A DNA stretch of 64,000 nt from Geojedonia litorea. Lineage in GTDB: Bacteria > Bacteroidota > Bacteroidia > Flavobacteriales > Flavobacteriaceae. The stretch spans positions 1,178,001 to 1,242,000 of the forward strand of contig NZ_JBHSGP010000014.1 of NCBI RefSeq assembly GCF_042654525.1, written 5' to 3'. The position numbers and the translations under genes were made by a program. Numbering within the stretch: the first letter of the stretch is position 1; each line of letters opens with the position of its first letter. This document shows positions 9,045 through 17,681 of the stretch, in pieces. The notes below the pieces were generated by a model that saw only the letters and a program-made list of their open reading frames with translations, did no database searches and was not told where the DNA came from.

Positions 9045-10088
9045 ATGAAACGAAAAATCACTTTAAAACAGATTGCCAGAGAGCTCGATGTTTCTATATC
9101 TACAGTTTCTAAAGCCTTAAAAAATAGTCATGAAATAAGCCAAGACACACGAGATAAAGTACAAGCTTTTGCGAAACTTTACAACTATAGACCCAATAAC
9201 ATTGCCTTAAGCTTAAAGAATAGAAAGACAAAAACTATTGGTATTATGATTCCTGAAATCGTACATCATTTCTTTTCGAAGGTGATTAAAGGTATAGAGT
9301 TGGTGGCAAATAAAAGAGGGTATAATGTTATTGTGGGTTTGTCTAACGAATCCTTTGACAAAGAAGTCATAAACATGGAAATGCTGGCTAACGGTAGTAT
9401 AGACGGGTTTATTCTCTCTATTTCTAAAGAAACACTATTACAACAAGATTATCACCACTTTAATGAAACTATTAATCAAGGAATGCCAATTGTAATGTTT
9501 GATCGGGTTGTTGATGAAATTCAATGCGATAAAGTCATTGTAGATGATTTGAATGGCGCAAAAAAAGCCGTTTTGAAATTGTTGAACAAAGGCTGTAAAC
9601 ATATTGCGATCATTACTACCAACGATTATTTAAGTATAGGTAAGTTAAGAACAGAAGGTTACATTCAAGCGCTTGAAGAATTTAATATTCAATCTAATCC
9701 CTCATTAATTTTAAAGATTGAAGATAAGTTGTTGAGTGATGAAAACGTTGATGAGCTTGAAAAGCAATTGATAAAATTATTTAGCTCCAATAGTATAGAT
9801 GGCATTTTTGCAGTCAATGAATTATATGCAGTGACCGCGATGAAAGTTGCTCGTAGTCTGGGTCTTTCAGTTCCTAAAGATGTGCAGGTTATCAGTTTTA
9901 GTGATGGTGTACTTTCAAAACATTCAACGCCAAGTTTAACTACAGTAAGTCAACATGGACAAGAAATGGGGGAGAAGGCCGCCGAATTGTTAATTAATAG
10001 GTTAGAAAATGAAGATGAAGGGGACGAAGAACATTATGAAACTATAGTTATAGAAACTGAACTAATAGAGCGAGACTCAACTAAATAG
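9045..10088 (+). CDS. LacI/GalR-family transcriptional regulator of the maltodextrin locus
   Basis: 347 residues, usual family length. N-terminal helix-turn-helix (residues about 5-25: TLKQIARELDVSISTVSKAL) with hinge helix NIALSLKNRKTKTIGIMIP, then a periplasmic-binding-protein-like effector domain ending ELLINRLENED. Divergent from susC and upstream of the maltose catabolic genes, so it probably senses a maltodextrin-derived sugar. The central-CG palindrome at 8866-8879 is a fitting binding site. Activator versus repressor role cannot be told from sequence. Confidence 0.93.
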   Translation: MKRKITLKQIARELDVSISTVSKALKNSHEISQDTRDKVQAFAKLYNYRPNNIALSLKNRKTKTIGIMIPEIVHHFFSKVIKGIELVANKRGYNVIVGLSNESFDKEVINMEMLANGSIDGFILSISKETLLQQDYHHFNETINQGMPIVMFDRVVDEIQCDKVIVDDLNGAKKAVLKLLNKGCKHIAIITTNDYLSIGKLRTEGYIQALEEFNIQSNPSLILKIEDKLLSDENVDELEKQLIKLFSSNSIDGIFAVNELYAVTAMKVARSLGLSVPKDVQVISFSDGVLSKHSTPSLTTVSQHGQEMGEKAAELLINRLENEDEGDEEHYETIVIETELIERDSTK

Positions 10089-10140
10089 TTAAAACTAAAA
10101 TTATTAAAATAAAAAACTTTGGTTATATTTACGGCTGATT

Positions 10141-10196
10141 CAAAACTTATATTTTCACTTCTACAATAAGTTTTGATAAGAAATAGCTTATCAAAA
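10141..10196 (+). promoter_or_regulatory. Two overlapping inverted repeats in the MFS transporter leader
   Basis: Repeat 1: perfect 10-bp arms at 10141-10150 and 10166-10175 with a 15-nt loop. Repeat 2: perfect 10-bp arms at 10171-10180 and 10187-10196 with a 6-nt loop. They share 10171-10175, so both hairpins cannot form fully at once. No T-run follows, which argues against a simple terminator. The 15-bp motif shared with the susC upstream region (10148-10162) covers most of loop 1. Confidence 0.55.
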
Positions 10197-10222
10197 TAGT
10201 ATCAATATAATTACATACTATA

Positions 10223-11755
10223 ATGAAAAAGCGTACGCTAGGTTTTTGGGAAATTTGGAACATGAGTTTCGGGTTTCTTGGAATTCAAATGGGTTTTGCC
10301 CTTCAGAATGCTAATGTCAGTCGAATTTTTCAAACTTTGGGTGCAGAGATTGAAGATATTCCCATTTTATGGGTTGCAGCCCCTTTAACAGGCTTAATCG
10401 TTCAACCAATAGTTGGTTACTTTAGTGACCGTACTTGGCATCCAAAATTAGGTCGTCGACGTCCTTATTTTTTGGTTGGTGCTATTCTGGCTTCTCTAGC
10501 CTTGTTTATCATGCCTAATTCGCCAATGTTATGGATGGCTGCTGGAATGTTATGGATAATGGATGCTTCCATTAATGTATCCATGGAACCCTTTAGGGCA
10601 TTTGTAGGAGATAATCTTCCAGAGCACCAGCGTACAAAAGGCTTTGCCATGCAAAGTTTTTTTATAGGTATTGGTGCTTACGTTGCTTCCAAATTGCCTT
10701 TGTTGTTAACTTATATGGGTGTAGCTAATACCGCTCCTGAAGGGATTATACCAGACTCTGTAAAATACTCTTTCTATATAGGTGGTGGAGCATTTTTCCT
10801 AGCAGTATTATGGACAGTCATCAAATCTAGAGAATATACACCAGAGGAAATTAAAGCCTTTGAAAATCAAGAAACACATAGTGTTGAAACAGAGAATAAA
10901 CCAGAATCATGGTACCAAACAAATGGAAGCTTACATTTAAAAAGAGGAATTATAGTTTTAATTGTTGGCCTTTTATCGACCTATGCAGTTTATTATTTTG
11001 AACTAAAAAAAGATTTATTTGTACTTACATTAGGGTTGATTTCATTAAGTGGACTAATCTTAATTGTCTCTGGACTTCTTCAAAAAGGTAAAAATTACCA
11101 ACATGGTTTTGTGACCATAGTTAACGATTTTCAGTTTATGCCGAAGGTAATGAAGCAATTGGCTTGGGTGCAGTTTTTTTCTTGGTTTTCACTATTCTCA
11201 ATGTGGATTTATACTACCGGAGCTGTTACAGAGCACATTTACAAAACTAAAGATACCACTTCAGAAGCTTATAATATTGGTGCCAACCAAGTAGGTGAAA
11301 TGTTTGCCAATTACAATATTATTGCAGCTGCTGTTGCATTTTTATTACCTCTGTTAGCGAAAAAGACCAGTCGAAAATTTACACATTTTTTAGCTTTAGT
11401 AGCTGGAGGGTTAGGGCTAATGTCATTATATTTTATAACTAACCCTACTAGATTTGCCATAGAATGGTTGCCAATGATTGGTGTTGGAATAGCTTGGGCT
11501 AGTATATTATCAGTGCCTTACGCCATGCTTTCAGGATCTTTGCCCGCTTCAAAAATGGGCTATTATATGGGTGTGTTCAACTTTTTTATTGTGATTCCGC
11601 AATTAGTGGCAGCTTCCATATTAGGTTTTCTAGTATCAACATTTTTTAATAATCAACCTATTTATGCTTTACTTGTTGGAGGTGTTTCCATGATATTAGC
11701 AGGAATCTTATCGTTAACAGTAAATGATAAAGCAATAATTCAAAGCAATGACTAA
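10223..11755 (+). CDS. MFS sugar transporter (maltose/sucrose type, SLC45/GPH-like)
   Basis: 510 residues with about 12 predicted membrane segments. The loop motif LGRRRPYFLVG near residues 76-86 (after GYFSDRTW) is typical of GPH/SLC45-like sugar carriers. A hydrophilic loop at about 205-235 separates the two halves. The position between the regulator and a cytoplasmic maltose phosphorylase implies inner-membrane uptake of maltose or short maltodextrins. Its last 8 bases overlap the beta-phosphoglucomutase start, so the two are translationally coupled. Confidence 0.9.
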   Translation: MKKRTLGFWEIWNMSFGFLGIQMGFALQNANVSRIFQTLGAEIEDIPILWVAAPLTGLIVQPIVGYFSDRTWHPKLGRRRPYFLVGAILASLALFIMPNSPMLWMAAGMLWIMDASINVSMEPFRAFVGDNLPEHQRTKGFAMQSFFIGIGAYVASKLPLLLTYMGVANTAPEGIIPDSVKYSFYIGGGAFFLAVLWTVIKSREYTPEEIKAFENQETHSVETENKPESWYQTNGSLHLKRGIIVLIVGLLSTYAVYYFELKKDLFVLTLGLISLSGLILIVSGLLQKGKNYQHGFVTIVNDFQFMPKVMKQLAWVQFFSWFSLFSMWIYTTGAVTEHIYKTKDTTSEAYNIGANQVGEMFANYNIIAAAVAFLLPLLAKKTSRKFTHFLALVAGGLGLMSLYFITNPTRFAIEWLPMIGVGIAWASILSVPYAMLSGSLPASKMGYYMGVFNFFIVIPQLVAASILGFLVSTFFNNQPIYALLVGGVSMILAGILSLTVNDKAIIQSND

Positions 11756-12404
11756 AAAAGGATTCATATTCGACCTCGATGGGGTTATAGTAGATACCGC
11801 CAAATATCATTTTTTGGCTTGGAAAAAATTAGCCAACAGTGTTGGTGTAGATTTTACAGAAGCCCAAAATGAACAATTGAAAGGTGTAAGTAGAAAGAAA
11901 TCGTTAGAACAAATTTTAGAATGGGGAGACAAATCACTTTCTGAAGAAGAGTTTATAGAACTCATGGTGTTGAAAAATGATGATTATTTAAGTTACGTGG
12001 ATAAAATGGATGAAAATGAAATTTTACCCGATGTCCCCAAAATTTTAAATTTTCTTATTGAAGAAGGTCACCCAATAGCTTTAGGGTCGGCTAGCAAAAA
12101 TGCCCGTAATATTTTGGAAAAGGTAAACCTCCTTTCTTACTTTAATACTATCGTTGATGGGAATAGTGTGACCAAAGGCAAGCCAAATCCAGAAGTGTTT
12201 TTTAAAGCAGCAAAAGCGCTAAAGGTTCCTCCAAAGGATTGTATCGTTTTTGAAGATGCCCGTGCGGGGATTAAAGCAGCAAATCTTGCTGGAATGATTT
12301 CTATTGGAATTGGTCAAAAAGATGTGCTTCATGAAGCCAACTATGTCTTTAATGACTTCACCGAAATCTCAATAGATTTTATAAAATCACTAATAAACAA
12401 TTAA
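11748..12404 (+). CDS. pgmB: Beta-phosphoglucomutase
   Basis: 218 residues, HAD superfamily. Motif I DLDGVIVDTA (about 7-16; the first Asp is the phosphoryl acceptor), motif II GSASKN, motif III Lys in KGKPNPEVF, motif IV EDARAGIKAA. Converts beta-glucose-1-phosphate, the product of inverting GH65 maltose phosphorylase, to glucose-6-phosphate. It sits directly upstream of that phosphorylase, the classical pairing. Cytoplasmic. Confidence 0.95.
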   Translation: MTKKGFIFDLDGVIVDTAKYHFLAWKKLANSVGVDFTEAQNEQLKGVSRKKSLEQILEWGDKSLSEEEFIELMVLKNDDYLSYVDKMDENEILPDVPKILNFLIEEGHPIALGSASKNARNILEKVNLLSYFNTIVDGNSVTKGKPNPEVFFKAAKALKVPPKDCIVFEDARAGIKAANLAGMISIGIGQKDVLHEANYVFNDFTEISIDFIKSLINN

Positions 12405-12444
12405 ATAATTTTTTTCTGCACAACAGAAGCAATACCAACTAGAA

Positions 12445-14751
12445 ATGAATTTAGATTATATTAAGCCAGATAACTGGTCAATTATTGAGGAAGGGTTTGA
12501 TCCTAATACTGTGAAATCATCAGAAAGTTTATTCAGTATTGGAAATGGAGCCATGGGGCAACGTGCTAATTTTGAAGAACACTATTCTGGTAAAACCTTC
12601 CAAGGAAGTTATATTGCAGGCGTATATTATCCAGATAAAACACGAGTGGGATGGTGGAAAAATGGTTATCCAGAGTATTTCGCAAAAGTACTAAATGCAC
12701 CAAACTGGATTGGTATAAATGTCACCATCAATGGTGAACAATTAGATTTGGCAACCTGTAAAAAGGTTAAAGATTTTAGAAGGGAACTCAACATGAAAGA
12801 AGGTTGGTTGTCTAGAAGTTTTGTAGCCACCTTGAAGAATGATATTGAAATTGAGGTAAAGGCCAAGCGTTTTTTGAGTTTGGATTTAGATGAAGTTGGT
12901 GCGATTTCTTATACAGTTTTACCATTAAATGCAGCTGCCGAAATTAGTTTTGAACCGTATTTGGATAGTGGTATAACCAACGAGGACACCAATTGGGACG
13001 ATCAATTTTGGGACACCTATAGTGTTTCACAGGAAGATCATCAAGCATTCATCCAGGCAAAGACCATGAAAACAGCGTTTCATACCTGTACGTTTATGGA
13101 GTCGCGGATTTTTATTAATGGCAATCCTTTATCAATAGACTCAAATGGTCAGTCTGATAGCACATTGGTTTCATTCACATATAGACATCTTGTAAAGCAA
13201 GGAGAATCGTTTACCATCCATAAGTTTGCAGGTTACACGGTAGATAGGAAACATGATAAATCACAATTGGTGGATGCGGCTAAAACGGCATTATCCAAAG
13301 CTATTGCCTTGGGATTTGATGGTTTATTGGATAAACAAAAACAAGCTTGGGCCAACATTTGGGAAATGGCAGACATTACCATTAAAGGTGATGTGAAAGC
13401 ACAACAAGGAATTCGATTTAATATCTTTCATTTAAATCAGACTTATTTAGGAACAGATTCAAGCTTAAATATCGGACCAAAAGGATTTACCGGTGAAAAG
13501 TATGGAGGTAGTACCTACTGGGATACAGAGGCGTATTGCATTCCGTTTTATATGGCAACCAAAGATCAAAAGGTAGCTAGAAATTTACTTGCATATCGTT
13601 ATAATCATCTTGGAAAAGCTATTGAAAATGCTGAAAAACTTGGATTTAAAAATGGTGCAGCATTATACCCGATGGTAACCATGAACGGTGAAGAATGCCA
13701 TAACGAATGGGAGATTACCTTTGAAGAAATACATCGTAATGGAGCTATTGCATTTGCCATTTATAACTATCACAGGTTCACGGGTGATTATAGCTATATC
13801 CCGGAAAAAGGTTTGGAAGTATTAATAGGTATTGCACGTTTTTGGCACCAACGCGCCACATTTTCTGAAGCGAAAAACAAATATGTTATTCTAGGTGTAA
13901 CAGGACCAAATGAATACGAAAATAATGTGAATAACAATTGGTATACTAACTATATGGCTAAATGGTGTATTGAATATGCTTTAGAAAATATTAAGTTAAT
14001 AGAGACAGATTATAGTTCAGATTATACCCGAATTATGAATAAGGTCAAGTTGTCTCAAGTTGAAATGGAGAGTTGGGAAACCGTGGCTAACCAGATGTAT
14101 TTTCCGTTTGATAAGGAACGCAACATCTATCTTCAGCAAGATGGATTTATGGATAAAGAATTGGTTACTGTTGCCGATTTGGATAAAACCCAAAGACCCA
14201 TTAATCAAAAATGGTCTTGGGACCGAATTTTACGTTCACCATATATAAAACAAGCCGATACGCTTCAAGGATTTTATTTTTTTGAAGATCATTTTACAAC
14301 AGAAGAACTCGAACGCCATTTCGATTTTTATGAGCCTTTTACAGTTCATGAAAGTTCACTTTCTCCTTGCGTTCACAGTATTCAAGCGGCAAAACTTGAT
14401 CGTATGGAACAGGCCTACACCTTTTATTTAAGAACGTCTAGATTAGATTTAGATGATTACAATAAAGAAGTTCATGAAGGTTTGCATATTACGTCAATGG
14501 CAGGAACTTGGATGAGTATTGTTGAAGGTTTTGGTGGTATGCGTGTGAAAGATAATACCTTGAATTTTACACCAAAAATCCCGAAACAATGGGAAGGCTA
14601 TTCATTTAAAATCAATTTTAGAAACCAAATTGTAAAAGTAAATGTTAGCCATGGTAAAACCAGTTTTGAACTGGAAGGTAATTCAGACCTTGAAATCGTG
14701 GTTAATGGAAAAGCCTTTACAGTGTCTCCAAATCAATTAACTAGTGTGTAA
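12445..14751 (+). CDS. GH65 glycoside phosphorylase, probably maltose phosphorylase
   Basis: 768 residues with no signal peptide, so cytoplasmic. N-terminal beta-sandwich, then an (alpha/alpha)6 barrel and a small C-terminal sheet, as in GH65. The segment ECHNEWEITFEEIHRNGAI (about 417-435) holds the catalytic Glu region, GVTGPNEYENNVNNN follows, and HESSLSPCVHSI (about 635) matches the phosphate-binding part. Expected reaction: maltose plus phosphate to glucose plus beta-glucose-1-phosphate. Maltose rather than trehalose or kojibiose is inferred from the starch locus and the adjacent pgmB. Confidence 0.92.
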   Translation: MNLDYIKPDNWSIIEEGFDPNTVKSSESLFSIGNGAMGQRANFEEHYSGKTFQGSYIAGVYYPDKTRVGWWKNGYPEYFAKVLNAPNWIGINVTINGEQLDLATCKKVKDFRRELNMKEGWLSRSFVATLKNDIEIEVKAKRFLSLDLDEVGAISYTVLPLNAAAEISFEPYLDSGITNEDTNWDDQFWDTYSVSQEDHQAFIQAKTMKTAFHTCTFMESRIFINGNPLSIDSNGQSDSTLVSFTYRHLVKQGESFTIHKFAGYTVDRKHDKSQLVDAAKTALSKAIALGFDGLLDKQKQAWANIWEMADITIKGDVKAQQGIRFNIFHLNQTYLGTDSSLNIGPKGFTGEKYGGSTYWDTEAYCIPFYMATKDQKVARNLLAYRYNHLGKAIENAEKLGFKNGAALYPMVTMNGEECHNEWEITFEEIHRNGAIAFAIYNYHRFTGDYSYIPEKGLEVLIGIARFWHQRATFSEAKNKYVILGVTGPNEYENNVNNNWYTNYMAKWCIEYALENIKLIETDYSSDYTRIMNKVKLSQVEMESWETVANQMYFPFDKERNIYLQQDGFMDKELVTVADLDKTQRPINQKWSWDRILRSPYIKQADTLQGFYFFEDHFTTEELERHFDFYEPFTVHESSLSPCVHSIQAAKLDRMEQAYTFYLRTSRLDLDDYNKEVHEGLHITSMAGTWMSIVEGFGGMRVKDNTLNFTPKIPKQWEGYSFKINFRNQIVKVNVSHGKTSFELEGNSDLEIVVNGKAFTVSPNQLTSV

Positions 14752-14782
14752 ACAGGGATTAGATTTCAGAAACTAATTAATT

Positions 14783-16714
14783 ATGAAACAAAGAATTCAC
14801 ATATTTTTAATCTGTATGGCACTGTTTGCTTTGTCATGCAAGAACAATACTTCAACGCAGTCAAATCAGGATTCAGATTCAAAAAATATTGAAGTTTATA
14901 ATGATATTGACAGAATTGAACCACCAAATTGGTGGGTTGGTTTGAAAGAAACTAAATTGCAATTGTTGGTACATCATACCGATATTTCAAATGCAGATCC
15001 TGAAATTTCATATCAAGGGGTTTCAATTTTAGAAGTTCATAAAGCAGATAGCCCCAACTATGTGTTTATTGATCTAAATATTTCTGCTGAAGCCATGGCG
15101 GGACAATTTAATGTAGCTTTCAAATTTAAGGATGGAAAAACCCTGAATCAAACGTATGAATTAAAACAAAGGGAAAAACCAGCTGAAGATTATATTGGGT
15201 TTGATAGCTCTGATGTCATTTACCTAATCACTCCAGATCGTTTTGCAAACGGAAATCCACAGAATGATGCGTTTCAAGATTTAAAGGAAAAGACCATTGA
15301 TCGAGAGAATGATTATGGACGTCACGGAGGTGATATTGCTGGAATCACAAATCATTTAGATTATATTTCTGATATGGGTTTTACTGCAATTTGGCCAACG
15401 CCTATGCTTATCAATGATATGCCAACAGCTTCCTATCACGGCTATGCCATGACTGATCTTTATAAAGTTGACCCTCGATTTGGGACTTTAGAGGAATACA
15501 AAAAATTATCCAAGACAATGAGCGATAAAGGGATGAAGCTTATCATGGATATGGTAGCAAACCATTGTGGAAGCCATCATTGGTGGATGAGCGATTTGCC
15601 CTTTAAGGATTGGGTAAACCAACAAGAAGCCTTTGAAAATCAAACCGAATTAAAAAACTCTAATCATAGGCGCACAGTTAATCAAGATGTTTATGCTTCT
15701 AAAAAGGATCGGGATGAGATGAATCAAGGTTGGTTTGTCCCAACCATGCCTGATCTAAATCAGAAAAACACTTTTATGGCTAAGTACATTATTCAAAATA
15801 ATATTTGGTGGATAGAAACTTTGCAGTTGGGAGGGATAAGACAAGACACCTATCCATATCCTGACAAGGATTTTATGAGTAATTGGGCAGGAGCAATAAT
15901 GACTGAATATCCAAATTTTAATATTGTTGGAGAAGAATGGAGCACAAATCCTTTACTCATTGCCTATTGGCAAGATGGTCATATCAATAAAGACGGTTAT
16001 GATTCCAATTTAAAATCTACAATGGATTTTGCAATGCAATCTACCATTGTACAGGGATTAAAAGAGTCGGAATCATGGGGTACAGGACTCGTAAAATTAT
16101 ATGATGGATTGGCTAACGATTTCGCCTATACTTCACCAAAGGATATCATGATTTTTCCTGATAACCATGACATGAGTAGAATTTTTACTCAAATGGATGG
16201 AAATCTCATTAACACTAAAATGGCATTGGCCTTAATTGTGACTTTGCCTAGAATTCCTCAAATTTATTATGGTACTGAAATTTTGATGCATGACTTTGAA
16301 AACCCTGGAGATCATGGTTTATTACGAGGAGATTTTCCCGGCGGATGGGAAGGGGATTTGGTCAATGCATTTTCAGGGGAAGGTTTAACTGAAGATCAAA
16401 AGGATATGCAATCCTTCCTTAAAAAAATATTGAATTATAGAAAAAACAGCAACGCCATTCATGAAGGAAAAACACTGCACTTTGCACCTGAAAATGGCGT
16501 ATATGTATTGTTAAGAATGATTGAAGGCGAAACGGTTGTTCTAATTTTAAATAAAAATGAAGGGCCAACCTCGTTAGATCTAAAGCGTTTTGAAGAAACA
16601 GGTTTGGCTGGAAAGACTTTAAGGAATATTGTTTCAGGAGAGGAACTAGTTTGGGGTAATACTTTAGAGTTAAAACAAAAAGGCAGTATAATTTTAACTA
16701 CTAAAACAAAATAG
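14783..16714 (+). CDS. GH13 neopullulanase/cyclomaltodextrinase-like lipoprotein (SusA-like)
   Basis: 643 residues. Lipobox FALSC with Cys19. An N-terminal beta-sandwich (about 40-135, PPNWWVGLKETKLQLLVH) of the cyclomaltodextrinase type precedes the GH13 barrel. Conserved regions: DMVANHCGSHH (about 254), GGIRQDTYPY (about 350, nucleophile Asp), VGEEWS (about 381, Glu), FPDNHDMSR (about 457). It resembles SusA-type neopullulanases, which cut imported maltodextrins in the periplasm. Starts 31 nt after the GH65 gene. Confidence 0.92.
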   Translation: MKQRIHIFLICMALFALSCKNNTSTQSNQDSDSKNIEVYNDIDRIEPPNWWVGLKETKLQLLVHHTDISNADPEISYQGVSILEVHKADSPNYVFIDLNISAEAMAGQFNVAFKFKDGKTLNQTYELKQREKPAEDYIGFDSSDVIYLITPDRFANGNPQNDAFQDLKEKTIDRENDYGRHGGDIAGITNHLDYISDMGFTAIWPTPMLINDMPTASYHGYAMTDLYKVDPRFGTLEEYKKLSKTMSDKGMKLIMDMVANHCGSHHWWMSDLPFKDWVNQQEAFENQTELKNSNHRRTVNQDVYASKKDRDEMNQGWFVPTMPDLNQKNTFMAKYIIQNNIWWIETLQLGGIRQDTYPYPDKDFMSNWAGAIMTEYPNFNIVGEEWSTNPLLIAYWQDGHINKDGYDSNLKSTMDFAMQSTIVQGLKESESWGTGLVKLYDGLANDFAYTSPKDIMIFPDNHDMSRIFTQMDGNLINTKMALALIVTLPRIPQIYYGTEILMHDFENPGDHGLLRGDFPGGWEGDLVNAFSGEGLTEDQKDMQSFLKKILNYRKNSNAIHEGKTLHFAPENGVYVLLRMIEGETVVLILNKNEGPTSLDLKRFEETGLAGKTLRNIVSGEELVWGNTLELKQKGSIILTTKTK

Positions 16715-16715
16715 A

Positions 16716-17660
16716 ATGAGGATTGTTATAATAGTACTATGGATGCTAACATCGCTTTCCTTTCAAACAGACAAGGAAAAGATTGTAATTAAAAAAATTG
16801 AAGATGCCGTATTGTTTGAAGGCAACTTATTCAGAATTGATAGTTTTCCAACACAATTTATTAAAACACGTCCTGTAGATATATGGTTGCCAAAGAACTA
16901 TTCTAAAGACAAAAAGTATGCTGTGCTTTACATGCACGATGGGCAGAATCTATTTGACAGTACAACAACTTGGAACAAACAAGAGTGGAAAGTCGATGAA
17001 TGGGCTTCAAAACTAATGAACAGTGGGTCGGTGAAAGATTTTATAGTGGTAGGGATTCATAATATTTCAGAAATTAGATGGTTAGATTTATTCCCACAAA
17101 AAGCCATGGATTATTTAGATCCAAAGGAAAAGGAGCGTTTGATTGAAGAAGCAAAAACAAAAAATATTAGCACCGATTTTAAAGGAGATAATTATTTGAA
17201 GTTTTTGGTAAAAGAGCTCAAACCTTTTATAGATTCAACATATTCTACATTGCCGGATCAAAAAAACACGTTTGTAGCAGGATCTAGTATGGGAGGTTTA
17301 ATGTCGGTGTATGCCCTGTCTGAATATCCTAATGTTTTTGGAGGCGCGGCATGTTTGTCAACACATTGGGTTGGCGCTATGCCTAGACCAGACAACCCAT
17401 TTCCTGATGCCATTTTTGACTATTTGGAAGCTAATTTGCCGGATTCAAAATCGCATAAGCTCTATTTTGACTACGGCAACAAAACTCTGGACGAGAACTA
17501 TCCGCAATATGCGCCCAGAGTAGACGAAATTCTATTGGCAAAAGGATATTCAAATGAAAATTCTAAAAATTTAATGTTTGAAGGTACTGACCATTCTGAA
17601 AATTCATGGAACAAGCGGTTGGATATTCCATTGACGTTTTTATTGGGAATCAAAAATTAA
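16716..17660 (+). CDS. Exported alpha/beta-hydrolase, esterase D/enterochelin esterase-like
   Basis: 314 residues with a short N-terminal hydrophobic segment (RIVIIVLWMLTSLSF). The fold is recognised by YAVLYMHDGQNLFDS, the nucleophile elbow AGSSMGG (Ser191) and a C-terminal EGTDHSENSW with the likely catalytic His. The ATG lies 1 nt after the stop of the preceding amylase, so it is in the same operon. Esterases of this type occur in polysaccharide utilisation loci, but whether it removes acyl groups from starch-derived sugars or does something else is unknown. Confidence 0.8.
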   Translation: MRIVIIVLWMLTSLSFQTDKEKIVIKKIEDAVLFEGNLFRIDSFPTQFIKTRPVDIWLPKNYSKDKKYAVLYMHDGQNLFDSTTTWNKQEWKVDEWASKLMNSGSVKDFIVVGIHNISEIRWLDLFPQKAMDYLDPKEKERLIEEAKTKNISTDFKGDNYLKFLVKELKPFIDSTYSTLPDQKNTFVAGSSMGGLMSVYALSEYPNVFGGAACLSTHWVGAMPRPDNPFPDAIFDYLEANLPDSKSHKLYFDYGNKTLDENYPQYAPRVDEILLAKGYSNENSKNLMFEGTDHSENSWNKRLDIPLTFLLGIKN

Positions 17661-17681
17661 AATCTAAAAACAACAACTGGA

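Noticed and set aside
10171..10196. Hairpin as an intrinsic terminator of the LacI-family gene
   Set aside because: No T-run follows the stem, and a second hairpin competes with it, so leader structure or operators fit better.
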